From NCBI GenBank assembly GCA_025774245.1, contig JALGWI010000002.1, forward strand, positions 1-64,000: a stretch of 64,000 nucleotides of DNA, read 5' to 3'. This document shows positions 43,740 through 53,676 of this stretch, in pieces. The notes beneath the pieces are model-generated. The model had not been told where the DNA came from. It was given only the letters and a program-made list of their open reading frames with translations, and searched no databases. How positions within the stretch are numbered: position 1 is the stretch's first letter; each line of letters starts with the position of its first letter. The position numbers and the translations under genes were made by a program. This DNA is from a bacterium (GTDB lineage: Bacteria; Joyebacterota; Joyebacteria; Joyebacterales; Joyebacteraceae).

Positions 43740-44216
43740 ATGACCCTGCAAATGAGACGTCGAGCCCGGGCGGTTCTTCAGAGCGCCGGGCGCCCGCTCG
43801 CCGTCGTGGCGATCGCGGCGGCCGTCGGGTTCTGGGGCTGCCAGACGACGGAAGAGCCCGGCGGAGCGTGGGTTCCCGCGCCCGGCACCCGCGTCACCGA
43901 GGAGGGTTTCATCGACCACGTTGCGGCCCTGAACCTCGCCCTCGAAGAGGGCCTCACGGGCGACGACGCGGCCGCGCGAGTCGCCGCGCTCGGAGCCGAG
44001 AACTACGCACGGGATGAGCTCGAGGCATACGCTGAGATCCTCAGGCGCGACCCCGAACGCTGGGCCCGGATCGCCCGGACGATCAACGAACGCGTCGAGG
44101 AACTCAGGCGGGAGCCGCCGGCGGCGGACGCTGCGGGGGGCGCCGACGCCGGAGAGGCGACGGGCGCTCCGGCGGACGCCGACGCTACCGCCCCCGAAAC
44201 ACGTCCAGGTAGATGA
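43740..44216 (+). CDS. small lipoprotein of unknown function
   Basis: A 158-residue protein with a lipoprotein signal: basic start MTLQMRRRARAV, hydrophobic VVAIAAAVGF, then a WGC lipobox with the acylated Cys near residue 34. The mature part is short and helical (FIDHVAALNLALEEGL, ARDELEAYAEILRRDPERW) with an acidic Ala/Glu/Asp tail. No family was recognised. ATG 43740 has CCGGAGAA six nt upstream. It is divergent from the peptidase/Omp85 gene, which may indicate a shared envelope role. Its 3' end overlaps that of rseP by 32 nt, tail to tail. Confidence 0.75.
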   Translation: MTLQMRRRARAVLQSAGRPLAVVAIAAAVGFWGCQTTEEPGGAWVPAPGTRVTEEGFIDHVAALNLALEEGLTGDDAAARVAALGAENYARDELEAYAEILRRDPERWARIARTINERVEELRREPPAADAAGGADAGEATGAPADADATAPETRPGR

Positions 44217-45513
44217 GCGCGATCATGAGCCCGGCGAAGAACACAAGACCGACCTGCTGCCAGACCACGAGCTGACGGTCGGTGAGACGCCTGCCGCGCG
44301 CGCGCTCGAGAACCATGAGCAGGAGGTGTCCGCCGTCGAGGATCGGGAGCGGCAGGAGATTGATGACGAACAGGTTGAGGCTCATCACCGCCATGAACCC
44401 GAAGAAGAAATCCGCGCCCCACCTGGCGCTCTCGCTCGCAAGCTGAACCACGCGGATCGGACCGCCGAGGGTCTCCGCCGAAAGCTCGCCCCGGATCAGT
44501 CTCGGGATCAGCATGACGAAGAACTCCGCGATCTCGAGGAATCGATCGACCGTGACGCTGACGCCGGTTCCGATCGCCTCCCCGAGGCCGATCTTCCGAA
44601 CGGTCCAGGGCATCAGGATGTTGATGAGCCCGACGCGCCGTACTCCACCCGCTCCGTCCGGCTCCTCACCCTCCTCCGGCGTCACGACGGCGCTCATGCG
44701 CTCCCCGTCGCGCTCCCAGACGATCTCGATCTCCTCTCCCTCCCGATCGTAGATGAGGCCGCTCAGATCGAACCAGGAATCGACCGGGGTGCCGGCGATC
44801 GAGATCACGCGGTCGCCGTCCGCAAGGCCGGCGCGGTCGGCGGGACCTCCCCGCATGACCTGGCCGATGACCGGTGGCACGAACGGCGTGATGCCCAGGA
44901 GCTGCCCCGCCGTATCGGGAGGCGTCTCGACGGTCACGGGGACGGCCTCGGTCCCGTCGGCGCCGCGCTCGACGACAAACTCGATCGGGCCCTCATCCCG
45001 TTCCGACAGGAGCCCGTAGACGTCGTCCCACAGCTCGACCGGTTGCCCGTTGACGGAGACGATCCTGTCGCCCGTGAGCAGCCCGCCCGTATCGGCGGGC
45101 GAGCCCGCTTCGATCTCCCCGAGGATCGGTTCGCCGAGCGTGGCGATCCCGCCGATCCAGAAGACACCGATCATCACGATGACGGCCCAGACGAAGTTCA
45201 TCACGGGACCGGCTGCGACGATGAGCGCGCGAACAGCGATCCGTTTCCCGAGGAAGGTGTTCGGCCCCGGGGGTTCGTCGCCGTTGCCCTCGGTCGGGTC
45301 CATGCCCGCCATCTTCACGTAGCCGCCGAGCGGGATCAGCGAGATCGCGTACTCGGTCCCGCCGCGCTTCATCGTGAGAATCCTCGGACCGAAGCCTATG
45401 GAGAAGCGCTCGACCGTCACGCCCGCGAGGCGCGCGGCCACGAAGTGGCCGATCTCGTGGACGATGATGAGGATCCCGAGGAGCACGGCTGCGTAGATGT
45501 AGAAGACGAACAT
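44185..45513 (-). CDS. rseP: RIP zinc metalloprotease RseP
   Basis: A site-2-type intramembrane protease of the inner membrane that cleaves anti-sigma factors and signal-peptide remnants. The 442 residues show HEIGH in the first membrane helix, two PDZ domains (around GEIEAGSPADTGGLLTGDRI and GQVMRGGPADRAGLADGDRV) and the C-terminal NLLPLPILDGGHL zinc motif, then two more membrane helices. The start is ATG 45513 (MFVFYIYAAVLLG). It is the last gene of the rplM...rseP run, 41 nt after dxr. Confidence 0.95.
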   Translation of the reverse strand: MFVFYIYAAVLLGILIIVHEIGHFVAARLAGVTVERFSIGFGPRILTMKRGGTEYAISLIPLGGYVKMAGMDPTEGNGDEPPGPNTFLGKRIAVRALIVAAGPVMNFVWAVIVMIGVFWIGGIATLGEPILGEIEAGSPADTGGLLTGDRIVSVNGQPVELWDDVYGLLSERDEGPIEFVVERGADGTEAVPVTVETPPDTAGQLLGITPFVPPVIGQVMRGGPADRAGLADGDRVISIAGTPVDSWFDLSGLIYDREGEEIEIVWERDGERMSAVVTPEEGEEPDGAGGVRRVGLINILMPWTVRKIGLGEAIGTGVSVTVDRFLEIAEFFVMLIPRLIRGELSAETLGGPIRVVQLASESARWGADFFFGFMAVMSLNLFVINLLPLPILDGGHLLLMVLERARGRRLTDRQLVVWQQVGLVFFAGLMIALIYLDVFRGR

Positions 45514-45554
45514 GTTCCCTGCGCTTTCCGTTGCGGGCCCGGACGGGCTCCGCG

Positions 45555-46721
45555 TCAGGCCTCTCTCACCTTGAGCCGCTCCACCGCTCCTGCCGCGGCC
45601 TCGCGCGCCCGTCCCTCCGCGTCGAGCACGGACTCGACGGTCGCGGCGGCGCCCGGCGTCACGGCCGCGAGCGTCTCCTCGATGACGGTCGCGATGTCGC
45701 CGAATCGGATGCTCCCGCCGACGAACGCGTCGACGGCGACCTCGTCGGCCGTCGCAGCGATCGTGGCACCCGTCCCTCCCCTCTTCGCCGCCTCGAGGAC
45801 GAGGAGGAAGCACGGGTAACGATCGTAGTCGATCGGCTCGAAATGAAGCGCCCCGAGCTTCTCGGGCGGGCACTCGCCGAAGGAGCCGTCGGGCGGCTCG
45901 GGGTAGAGCATCGCGTACTGGATCGGCACGCGCATGTCCGGCACCCCGAGGTGAGCAAGCATTGTGCCGTCGGCGAGGCGGACCAGCGAGTGGACGATCG
46001 ATTCGCGGTGGAGAACTACGTCGATCCGCTCGAACGGAAGACCGAAGAGCCACCGCGCCTCGACGACCTCCATGGCCTTGTTGACGAGCGTGGCCGAATC
46101 GACCGTGACCTTCTCCCCCATGGTCCAGGTCGGGTGGCGGAGAACCGAATCGACGTCGGCCTCCGCGACGTCGCCAGGCGGCACATCCCGGAGCGGCCCG
46201 CCCGACGCCGTGAGCACGACACCCGCGACCTCGGCCGCCGGGACGCCGGCCAGGCACCGGAAGATCGAGCTGTGTTCGCTGTCGACCGGGATGAGCTCGG
46301 CGCCGCTCTCCTCGGCCGCCCGCGTCGCGATCTCACCGGCCATCACGAGCGACTCCTTGTTGGCCAGCGCGACGCGCTTCCCCGAGCGGAGGGCGGCCAT
46401 CGTCGGGCCGAGGCCCGCCGCGCCCACGAGCGCGTTGACCACGAGGTCGACGTCGGGATCGGACGCGAGCGACGCCAGCGCCTCACTGCCCTCGACGACC
46501 TCGACGTCCGGCGGGAATCCGGAGCCCGACGCCCCCTCGCCGACGCCGACCCGCTTCACCCGGAAGCGCTCCGCCTGTTCGGCGAGGAGATCGACGTTCC
46601 GGAACGCCGACAGGCTCACGATCTCGAAGACCCCGGGATGGGCCTCCGCAACCTCGAGGGCGTTCCGCCCGATCGAGCCCGTCGATCCGAGAATCGTCAC
46701 CCGCTTCCTGTGTGCCGTCAC
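45555..46721 (-). CDS. dxr: 1-deoxy-D-xylulose-5-phosphate reductoisomerase
   Basis: The second step of the MEP isoprenoid pathway: NADPH-dependent conversion of DXP to MEP. The 388 residues show the nucleotide-binding GSTGSIG near the start, the metal/substrate segment IPVDSEHSSIFRCL, LTASGGPLRD, and PTWTMGEKVTVDSATLVNKA. The start is GTG 46721, with GGAGAGAGAA just upstream. It lies between cdsA and rseP, and uppS, which uses the downstream product of this pathway, is in the same run. Confidence 0.96.
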   Translation of the reverse strand: MTAHRKRVTILGSTGSIGRNALEVAEAHPGVFEIVSLSAFRNVDLLAEQAERFRVKRVGVGEGASGSGFPPDVEVVEGSEALASLASDPDVDLVVNALVGAAGLGPTMAALRSGKRVALANKESLVMAGEIATRAAEESGAELIPVDSEHSSIFRCLAGVPAAEVAGVVLTASGGPLRDVPPGDVAEADVDSVLRHPTWTMGEKVTVDSATLVNKAMEVVEARWLFGLPFERIDVVLHRESIVHSLVRLADGTMLAHLGVPDMRVPIQYAMLYPEPPDGSFGECPPEKLGALHFEPIDYDRYPCFLLVLEAAKRGGTGATIAATADEVAVDAFVGGSIRFGDIATVIEETLAAVTPGAAATVESVLDAEGRAREAAAGAVERLKVREA

Positions 46722-46753
46722 TTCTCTCTCCGATACGGCCGCCCCGGTCGGCG

Positions 46754-47587
46754 TCAGACGACCAGGAACCGCAGGTAGTAGTAGACGAGCGGCGCGACGA
46801 AGAGGACGCTGTCGAACCTGTCGAGCATGCCGCCGTGGCCCGGGAGCACCTTCGACGTGTCCTTCACGTTGACGTCGCGCTTCATGAGCGACTCGACGAG
46901 GTCGCCGAGGATCGCCATCACGGGCGACGCGAGCCCGAGGGCGAAGACGTCGAAGTACGAGAGAAAGGGTGCGAACGTGAACTTCGCGAGAAACGCAACG
47001 CCGAGCGCGACCGCGACCCCGCCCACGGCGCCCTCGACCGACTTCCCGGGACTCACGCGCGGCAGGAGCTTCCGCTTCCCCACGAGGTTTCCGATGAAGT
47101 ACGCGCCGGTATCCGTGCCCCACGCGAGCGCGAAGGCGAGGATGACGAACGCGCCGCCGTAGCCGGTCCAGGGAGGCTCCTCACCGAGCTGTCTCAGGAG
47201 GATGATGTGACTCCCGAGCCACGCGACGTAGAAGACGCCGAAGACCGTCGACGAGATGTGGAAGACCGCGAGCTCCCCGTCGCGCCGGGAGATCTCGAGC
47301 ACCATGATGACGACGAGAGCGATCGTAATGAAGAGACCGGAAAACACGCCGCCCATGAAGTAGACGTACCAGGAGACGGCAAGCCCCGCCGCGACACCAG
47401 CGATCTTGAACGGACGGATCCCCTTGGCCTCGATCATCCGGTAGAACTCGAAGAGCCCGAGGCCGATGACGAAGTTGACCGCGATGAGGAACGGGATGCC
47501 GCCGACCAGTGAGCAGATGATGATGGTCGGGAGGCCGACGGCCGCGGTGAGAAGACGGGTCGTCAGCTGTCTCGACTCGAAAGCCAT
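46754..47587 (-). CDS. cdsA: phosphatidate cytidylyltransferase
   Basis: Makes CDP-diacylglycerol from phosphatidic acid and CTP in the inner membrane. The 277 residues have about seven to eight membrane segments. The C-terminal signature SPVMAILGDLVESLMKRDVNVKDTSKVLPGHGGMLDRFDS is the Cds hallmark, interrupted here only by normal family variation. The start MAFESRQLTTRLLTAAVG is typical. It lies three nt after uppS. Confidence 0.95.
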   Translation of the reverse strand: MAFESRQLTTRLLTAAVGLPTIIICSLVGGIPFLIAVNFVIGLGLFEFYRMIEAKGIRPFKIAGVAAGLAVSWYVYFMGGVFSGLFITIALVVIMVLEISRRDGELAVFHISSTVFGVFYVAWLGSHIILLRQLGEEPPWTGYGGAFVILAFALAWGTDTGAYFIGNLVGKRKLLPRVSPGKSVEGAVGGVAVALGVAFLAKFTFAPFLSYFDVFALGLASPVMAILGDLVESLMKRDVNVKDTSKVLPGHGGMLDRFDSVLFVAPLVYYYLRFLVV

Positions 47588-47590
47588 GGG

Positions 47591-48370
47591 TTACCGCCTG
47601 GTGCGCGAGGCCCGCCTGAGTCCGCCGAACCTCCGGTCCCTCTTCTGGTAGACGGAGATGGCCTCGTACAGGTGCCGGCCGCGGAAGTCGGGCCAGAGGA
47701 CGTCGGTTATGTAGATCTCTGTGTACGCGAGCTGCCAGAGCAGGAAGTTGCTGATTCTGAGCTCACCGCTCGTCCTGATGAGCAGGTCGGGGTCGGAGGA
47801 GTCCGGCAGGTAGAGGAACGTCCGGAAGAGATCCTCGTCGATGTCGGACGGGCGGACTTCACCCTTCTCGACGCCCCTCGCGATGCCGCGGACGGCGTCG
47901 AGAATCTCGGCGCGCCCCCCGTAGGAAAGAGCGATATTGAGCTTGAGACCGGTGTTCTTCGAAAGCCTCTCGACGGAGCGCTCGACACGGGAGAGCGCGT
48001 ACTTGGGGAGAAGGTCGAGGCGGCCGAGCGCACGGAGCGTGACGTTGTTCTCGTCCATCTCGTCGACCTGCTCCCTCAGTGTCTGGTCGAGCAGGTGCAT
48101 GAGAGCCGAGACCTCGGTGCGCGGCCTGTTCCAGTTCTCCATCGAGAACGTGTACAGGGTGAGCTCTTTGAGACCGAGATTCGAGCTCGCGATGACGATG
48201 TTGCGCACGACGGCCCGGCCGGCGGCGTGGCCGGCGATCCTGGGGAGCCCCCTTCGGCGCGCCCAGCGGCCGTTGCCGTCCATGATGACAGCCACGTGAC
48301 CCGGAAGCCGCTCCGGGTCGCGCTTGAGCGCCTCGGCGAGGTCCTTCTCCCTCCTGCGCGCCATCCCCAT
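47591..48370 (-). CDS. uppS: isoprenyl transferase (undecaprenyl diphosphate synthase)
   Basis: A cis-prenyltransferase that builds the undecaprenyl lipid carrier. The 259 residues show the pyrophosphate motif IMDGNGRWARRRG with the catalytic Asp, GHAAGRAVVRNIV, YTFSMENWNRP, and the terminal DPDLLIRTSGELRISNFLLWQ plus LWPDF. The ATG at 48370 follows GGGAGAG; a second in-frame ATG lies two codons in. It follows the ferredoxin gene across a hairpin. Confidence 0.95.
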   Translation of the reverse strand: MGMARRREKDLAEALKRDPERLPGHVAVIMDGNGRWARRRGLPRIAGHAAGRAVVRNIVIASSNLGLKELTLYTFSMENWNRPRTEVSALMHLLDQTLREQVDEMDENNVTLRALGRLDLLPKYALSRVERSVERLSKNTGLKLNIALSYGGRAEILDAVRGIARGVEKGEVRPSDIDEDLFRTFLYLPDSSDPDLLIRTSGELRISNFLLWQLAYTEIYITDVLWPDFRGRHLYEAISVYQKRDRRFGGLRRASRTRR

Positions 48371-48397
48371 CTCTCCCGCTGCACGGCCGGATAGAGC

Positions 48398-48425
48398 AGG
48401 ACGGCGGGCGAGCGCCAGCCGTCCT
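48398..48425 (-). terminator. hairpin between ferredoxin and uppS
   Basis: AGGACGGC (48398-48405) pairs with GCCGTCCT (48418-48425), with further pairing possible inside. It lies about 30 nt past the ferredoxin stop and could limit read-through into uppS. The following minus-strand sequence (TGCTCTATCC) is only mildly U-rich. Confidence 0.4.
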
Positions 48426-48456
48426 CACAACCGGCAGACAGATCCGACGCCGCCCG

Positions 48457-48627
48457 CTAGCCCTGCTTGATCGCGTCGAAGGGACACTCCTCGACGCAGA
48501 GACCGCAATCGGTGCAGGTGTCCGGGTCGATCGTGTACTTCTCCTCGCCCTCAGCGATGGCCTCGACCGGGCACGCGCTGGCGCAGGCCCCGCAGGCAGT
48601 GCACTCGTCGTTGATCACGTAGGCCAT
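48457..48627 (-). CDS. 2[4Fe-4S] ferredoxin
   Basis: A 56-residue electron carrier. Two clostridial-type cluster motifs are complete: CTACGACASACP near the start and CTDCGLCVEECP near the end. No extra domain is present. ATG 48627 follows GGAGG by six nt. It is inserted between frr and uppS, a position not usual for this gene run. Since MEP-pathway enzymes IspG and IspH need low-potential electrons, a link to isoprenoid synthesis is conceivable, but that is inference. Confidence 0.95.
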   Translation of the reverse strand: MAYVINDECTACGACASACPVEAIAEGEEKYTIDPDTCTDCGLCVEECPFDAIKQG

Positions 48628-48673
48628 TCGTCACCTCCGTTGTAGCGTGTTCCCAACACAGGTCCGCGTCAGG

Positions 48674-49231
48674 CTAGACCTCCATCAACTCCGTCTCCTT
48701 CGCCGCGAGGACGTGGTCGACCTCGCGGACCTTCTCGTCGGTCATCTCCTGAACCGTCTTGTCGTGAGCGCGGTGGAACTCGTCCTCCGAGATCTCGCCG
48801 GCCTTCTGCTTCGCCTTCAGGGCCTCGTTGATGTCTCGCCGGATGTTCCTCACGGCGATGCGCCCTTCCTCCGCGAGCTTGTGGACGTATCTGACCATCT
48901 CCTTGCGCCGCTCCTCCGTGAGAGGAGGTATCGGCACCCGGATGAGGTGGCCGTCGCTCGACGGATTCAGGCCGAGATCGGCGGAGAGGATGGCCTTCTC
49001 GATGTCGCCGACGACCTTCTTGTCCCAGGGTTGCACGACCAGGAGCCGCGCCTCGGGAACGCTGATGTTGGCGACCTGTCTCAGAGGAACCGTGCTCCCG
49101 TAGTACTCGACCCTGACGCCATCCAGAAGCGAAACGGTGGCCTTGCCGGTACGGATCTTCGCAAACTCCCTCCGAACCGCTTCGACGGCCTTCTCCATTC
49201 TCCCCTCGGCATCACGGAAGAGCTCGTCCAT
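48674..49231 (-). CDS. frr: ribosome recycling factor
   Basis: Splits post-termination ribosomes together with EF-G. The 185 residues match the family, with MEKAVEAVRREFAKIRTGKA at the start, the VPLRQVANISVPEARLLVVQPWD block, and IRVPIPPLTEERRKEMVRYVHKL. ATG 49231 follows GGGAGGACGCG. Its start overlaps the 3' end of pyrH by 20 nt, so translation is likely coupled. Confidence 0.96.
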   Translation of the reverse strand: MDELFRDAEGRMEKAVEAVRREFAKIRTGKATVSLLDGVRVEYYGSTVPLRQVANISVPEARLLVVQPWDKKVVGDIEKAILSADLGLNPSSDGHLIRVPIPPLTEERRKEMVRYVHKLAEEGRIAVRNIRRDINEALKAKQKAGEISEDEFHRAHDKTVQEMTDEKVREVDHVLAAKETELMEV

Positions 49232-49949
49232 CGCGTCCTCCCTCGATACGTGTACCAATCGTCTCGCCCGCGGACGCTTTCGCGATGTTGCCATCCACCG
49301 AGAGCGCGAAAACAACGACGGGCAGGTCCAGCTCCCGCGCGAGCGACAGGGCCGTGAGGTCCATCACGCCGAGCCGCTTCTCGATGGCCTCGAGATACGT
49401 CAGCTCGTCGTATCGCTTCGCGTCGGAGCGCTTCATCGGATCGGCGTCGTACACGCCGTCGACCTTTGTGGCCTTGAGCAGCGCGTCGGCGCCCAGTTCG
49501 GCGGCCCTGAGCGCGGCCGCAGTGTCGGTGCTGAAGAAAGGGTTCCCGGTACCCGCGGTGAAGACCACGACGGTGCCGGATCTCAGGTAGGTGTCGGCCC
49601 TGCCGCGCTCGAACGGTTCCGCCGCGCCGCCGCACGGCACGGCACTCATCACCGTCGCGGCCTGGCCGAGTTCGCGGAGCGCGCCCGTGAGGGCGAGCCC
49701 GTTCAGGACCGTCGCCAGCATGCCTATGTAGTCAGCCGTGACGCGATCATCGCCGGTGCGGGCAGCCTCCACGCCTCGGAGGATGTTCCCGCCACCGATC
49801 ACCACGCCCACCTCGACGCCGGTATCGGCCGCCGCCTTGATCTCCCCGGCCAGCCACCTGGCGGCCTCACGGGAGATCGGGCCGGCTTCACCGCCGGAGA
49901 GCGCCTCGCCGCTCACCTTCAGGATGACACGCCTACGCGCAGCATGCAT
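49212..49949 (-). CDS. pyrH: UMP kinase
   Basis: Phosphorylates UMP to UDP. The 245 residues have the amino-acid-kinase fold: VILKVSGEAL, VVIGGGNILRG, ADYIGMLATVLNGLAL, and TGNPFFSTDTAAALRAAELGADALLKATKVDGVY. It stands in the conserved tsf-pyrH-frr order, overlapping tsf by 17 nt at its start and frr by 20 nt at its end. Confidence 0.96.
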   Translation of the reverse strand: MHAARRRVILKVSGEALSGGEAGPISREAARWLAGEIKAAADTGVEVGVVIGGGNILRGVEAARTGDDRVTADYIGMLATVLNGLALTGALRELGQAATVMSAVPCGGAAEPFERGRADTYLRSGTVVVFTAGTGNPFFSTDTAAALRAAELGADALLKATKVDGVYDADPMKRSDAKRYDELTYLEAIEKRLGVMDLTALSLARELDLPVVVFALSVDGNIAKASAGETIGTRIEGGRDGRALP

Positions 49950-50571
49950 CGGAGGCTGGCTTCTCCTCCTCGGGGGTCGTCTCCCCGAGCTTCATCCTGA
50001 CGAAACGCGTGATCCTGATGTTCTCTCCGAGGGTCGCGATCGTCTGCTTGACGAGGTCCTCGACCGTGATGTCGGTGTCCTTCACGAAAGGCTGCTCGAG
50101 GAGGCAGGTCTGAGAGTAGTACTTCTCGATGCGCCCGTCCACAATCCTGTCGAGGATCTTCTCGGGCTTCCCCGAAGCGAGCGCCTGCTCCCTGAAGATG
50201 TCCTTCTCCTTGGCGAGGACGTCCTCCGGAAGCTGCTCGCGCGACACGACGAGCGGGTTCTGCGCGGCGATGTGCATCGCCACGTCCTTCGCGAAGACCT
50301 GGAACTGGTCGGTCTTGGCCACGAAGTCGGTCTCGCAGTTGATCTCGACCAGGACGGCGAGCTTCGACCCGGCGTGGACGTAGGAGGCGATCATTCCCTC
50401 GCCCGTCGGACGGTCGGCCCTCTTCGCGGCCTTCAGGACCCCCGACTTTCTCAGGTGCTCGATCGCCTTCTCGACGTCCCCCTTCGTTTCCGCGAGGGCG
50501 GCCTTGCAGTCCATGATGCCGGCGCCCGTCTTCGTTCTGAGTTCCTTGACCTGTTGGGCGGTGATGTCCAT
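49933..50571 (-). CDS. tsf: elongation factor Ts
   Basis: The nucleotide exchange factor for EF-Tu. At 212 residues it is the short form, as in Thermus and cyanobacteria, rather than the ~280-residue E. coli form. The N-terminal UBA-like domain (VKELRTKTGAGIMDCKAAL) and the TDFVAKTDQFQVFAKDVAMHIAA core are clear. The start is ATG 50571; an upstream extension of the frame is low-complexity. It is 70 nt downstream of rpsB. Confidence 0.95.
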   Translation of the reverse strand: MDITAQQVKELRTKTGAGIMDCKAALAETKGDVEKAIEHLRKSGVLKAAKRADRPTGEGMIASYVHAGSKLAVLVEINCETDFVAKTDQFQVFAKDVAMHIAAQNPLVVSREQLPEDVLAKEKDIFREQALASGKPEKILDRIVDGRIEKYYSQTCLLEQPFVKDTDITVEDLVKQTIATLGENIRITRFVRMKLGETTPEEEKPASDACCA

Positions 50572-50641
50572 GTGACGCTCCAACTCCTCATTGGTGATCG
50601 GGATCGCTGCGGTGTGTAGACGCTTCAGACACTCGGATGAC

Positions 50642-51394
50642 CTAGGCCTCGACCGCCTTCGGCGTCGCGGGCTCGTCGGCGGGCGGCTCGACGGCGTCGC
50701 CGCCCTCGAGCTGGCTCGACCTCGCGTCGAGCACGGCATCGGCCGCGAAGGCAGCAAAGAGCCGGATCGACCGGATCGCGTCGTCGTTGCCCGGAACCGG
50801 ATACTTGACGACCTCCGGATCGGAGTTCGTGTCACATATCCCGACGATCGGAATCCCGAGCTTGTTTGCTTCGCTGAGCGCGATATTCTCTCTGCGGATG
50901 TCGACGATGAAGACGAGTCCCGGAAGCTTGTCCATCGCGCGGATGCCGTCGAGGACGCGAAGGAGCTTCACCTTCTGGCGCTCGTGCTTCAGAACTTCCT
51001 TCTTCGCGAGGAGCTCGTAGGTGCCGTCCTCGGCCATGCGCTCGATGTCCTCGAGGCGGCGGACGCTCTGACGGATGGTACGCAGGTTCGTCAGCGTCCC
51101 GCCGAGCCAGCGCTGGGTCACGAAGAGCATGCCGCAGCGCTCGGACTCCTCCCTCACGATCGACTGGCCCTGCCGCTTCGTGCAGACGAAGAGGACACGC
51201 TCACCGCGTCCGATGGTGTCCTGGATCGCTTCCCTGGCCTTCTTCATACAGGTGAGTGTCTTGGCGAGATCGATGATGTGAATCCCGTTGCGCTTCATAA
51301 AGATGAAGGGCTTCATCTTGGGATTCCATCGGTGGGTCTGGTGGCCGAAGTGAACCCCGGCCTCCAGCAGCGCATGCATGTCCGCGTTAAGCAT
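50642..51394 (-). CDS. rpsB: 30S ribosomal protein S2
   Basis: Small-subunit ribosomal protein of 250 residues. Family blocks: HALLEAGVHFGHQTHRWNPKM, FVCTKRQGQSIV, TQRWLGGTLTN, and PGLVFIVDIRRENIALSEANKLGIPIVGICDTN. ATG 51394 follows AGGAGG by 11 nt. The frame extends to a TTG at 51427 without an RBS. The 170-nt gap from rpsI, long for this tightly packed operon, holds hairpins such as GTCCGT/ACGGAC and may be an S2-responsive leader, as known for rpsB-tsf elsewhere. Confidence 0.96.
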   Translation of the reverse strand: MLNADMHALLEAGVHFGHQTHRWNPKMKPFIFMKRNGIHIIDLAKTLTCMKKAREAIQDTIGRGERVLFVCTKRQGQSIVREESERCGMLFVTQRWLGGTLTNLRTIRQSVRRLEDIERMAEDGTYELLAKKEVLKHERQKVKLLRVLDGIRAMDKLPGLVFIVDIRRENIALSEANKLGIPIVGICDTNSDPEVVKYPVPGNDDAIRSIRLFAAFAADAVLDARSSQLEGGDAVEPPADEPATPKAVEA

Positions 51395-51564
51395 GAGCGG
51401 ATGACCCTCCTGTTGAACGGTTGTCAACCACCGCGGCGTTCATTCCGGACGCCGGCCGCCGAGGGGAGGATCCCCCTGGCGGACCCCGGTGCCGGTCCGG
51501 CCGCGTGCTAGATTTCCGCGCCGCGCAGGTCCGTGAGACGGACGCATTGCGGATGACTGCACTC

Positions 51565-51954
51565 CTACCTCTTCGAGAACTGGAATCTCTTCCGCGCGCC
51601 CTTCTGACCGTACTTCTTCCGCTCCTTCATCCGCGGGTCCCTGGTCAGAAGACCGGCCTGCTTCAGAGGCTTCCGGTAGCTCTCGTCCACCTTGACGAGC
51701 GCGCGCGCGATACCCAGCCTCACCGCACCGGCCTGGCCGGTGACTCCGCCGCCCACGACGCTCGCGATCACGTCGTACCGGTCGCCGGTCGACGTGATCT
51801 CGAAGGGCTTCAAGATGTTGTCGATCATCGTCTCCCGGGGGAAGTAGGTGCGGATCGCCTTGCCGTTCACGGTCCTCTGACCGGTTCCCGACACGAGCCT
51901 GACCTTGGCGACCGACTCCTTCCTCCTGCCTACCGAACTGAAATCCGTCTCCAT
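51565..51954 (-). CDS. rpsI: 30S ribosomal protein S9
   Basis: Small-subunit ribosomal protein of 129 residues whose C-terminal tail reaches the P-site tRNA; it ends [17 protein letters not shown] as expected. [15 protein letters not shown] and the [21 protein letters not shown] core are standard. ATG 51954 follows AAGGAG. It lies 50 nt after rplM, the usual partner. Confidence 0.97.
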   Translation of the reverse strand: METDFSSVGRRKESVAKVRLVSGTGQRTVNGKAIRTYFPRETMIDNILKPFEITSTGDRYDVIASVVGGGVTGQAGAVRLGIARALVKVDESYRKPLKQAGLLTRDPRMKERKKYGQKGARKRFQFSKR

Positions 51955-52004
51955 CGATTGCTCCTTACTCGAGCCGCGTTCCACACCGGGCGCCTTGCCC
52001 GGCT

Positions 52005-52433
52005 TCAGACCTCGAGCGGCTCCGGCCTCTGCGCCTGGTGCGGGTGATCCGGCCCGGCGTAGACACGGAGCTTCTTCAGCATGTTCCTTCCCAGCGTATT
52101 CTTCGGCAGCATCCCCTTCACGGCGCGACGCACGACCTCCTGAGGCCTCGTCTCCATCAGCTTGCTCGCGCGCACGTACCTCGCCCCGCCCGGATACCCG
52201 CTGTGGCTGAAGTAGGTCTTCTTGTCCAGCTTCTTCCCCGTGAGCTCGATCTTGGCGGCGTTGATGATGATGACGAAGTCACCCGTGTCGAGGTGCGGGG
52301 AGTAGTTGACCTTCCCCTTGCCCCGAAGGACCGTCGCCACCTTCGATGCGAGCCTCCCGAGGATCTGACCGTCGGCATCGACGACGTAGTGGCGTCGTAC
52401 GATCTCCGATGGCTTCGTAACGTGTGTCGACAT
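52005..52433 (-). CDS. rplM: 50S ribosomal protein L13
   Basis: Large-subunit ribosomal protein of 142 residues. Blocks [42 protein letters not shown], and [23 protein letters not shown] are standard. ATG 52433 follows GGAGGTAGTTGG. It is the first gene of the long rplM...rseP run, with its own promoter and a leader of about 150 nt. Confidence 0.97.
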   Translation of the reverse strand: MSTHVTKPSEIVRRHYVVDADGQILGRLASKVATVLRGKGKVNYSPHLDTGDFVIIINAAKIELTGKKLDKKTYFSHSGYPGGARYVRASKLMETRPQEVVRRAVKGMLPKNTLGRNMLKKLRVYAGPDHPHQAQRPEPLEV

Positions 52434-52519
52434 CCAACTACCTCCACGTGGTTCGAACGGCCCGCATCGGCGACAATACGATGCGTGGCCCCCCGGACGG
52501 CTCGCCGGACCCGGGCGCT

Positions 52520-52540
52520 CGCCTCTCCTCAGGAGAGACG
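52520..52540 (-). promoter_or_regulatory. hairpin in rplM leader
   Basis: On the minus strand, CGTCTCTCC / GGAGAGGCG with a TGA loop and one mismatch forms a stable stem in the ~150-nt leader between the promoter and rplM. Ribosomal protein leaders often bind the protein they encode; an L13 role here is inference. Confidence 0.35.
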
Positions 52541-52589
52541 CTCCCGGAGGCTCGACGCCGAGCCGGGATTCCTGCGACAAGAACCCCTA

Positions 52590-52614
52590 ACATTAGCAAT
52601 CCGCACAATCCTTG

Positions 52615-52618
<4 letters not shown>
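52590..52618 (-). promoter_or_regulatory. promoter of the rplM...rseP operon
   Basis: The minus strand reads TTGACA (52618-52613), a 17-nt spacer ending TGC, then TAATGT (52595-52590). The -35 box overlaps the last codons of mtnA. Confidence 0.7.

Positions 52619-53672
<1,054 letters not shown>

Positions 53673-53676
<4 letters not shown>

Noticed and set aside
51500-51520. A plus-strand GCGTGCTAGATT string like the -10 region of other promoters
   Set aside because: No -35 box at 16-19 nt upstream and no plus-strand gene follows.
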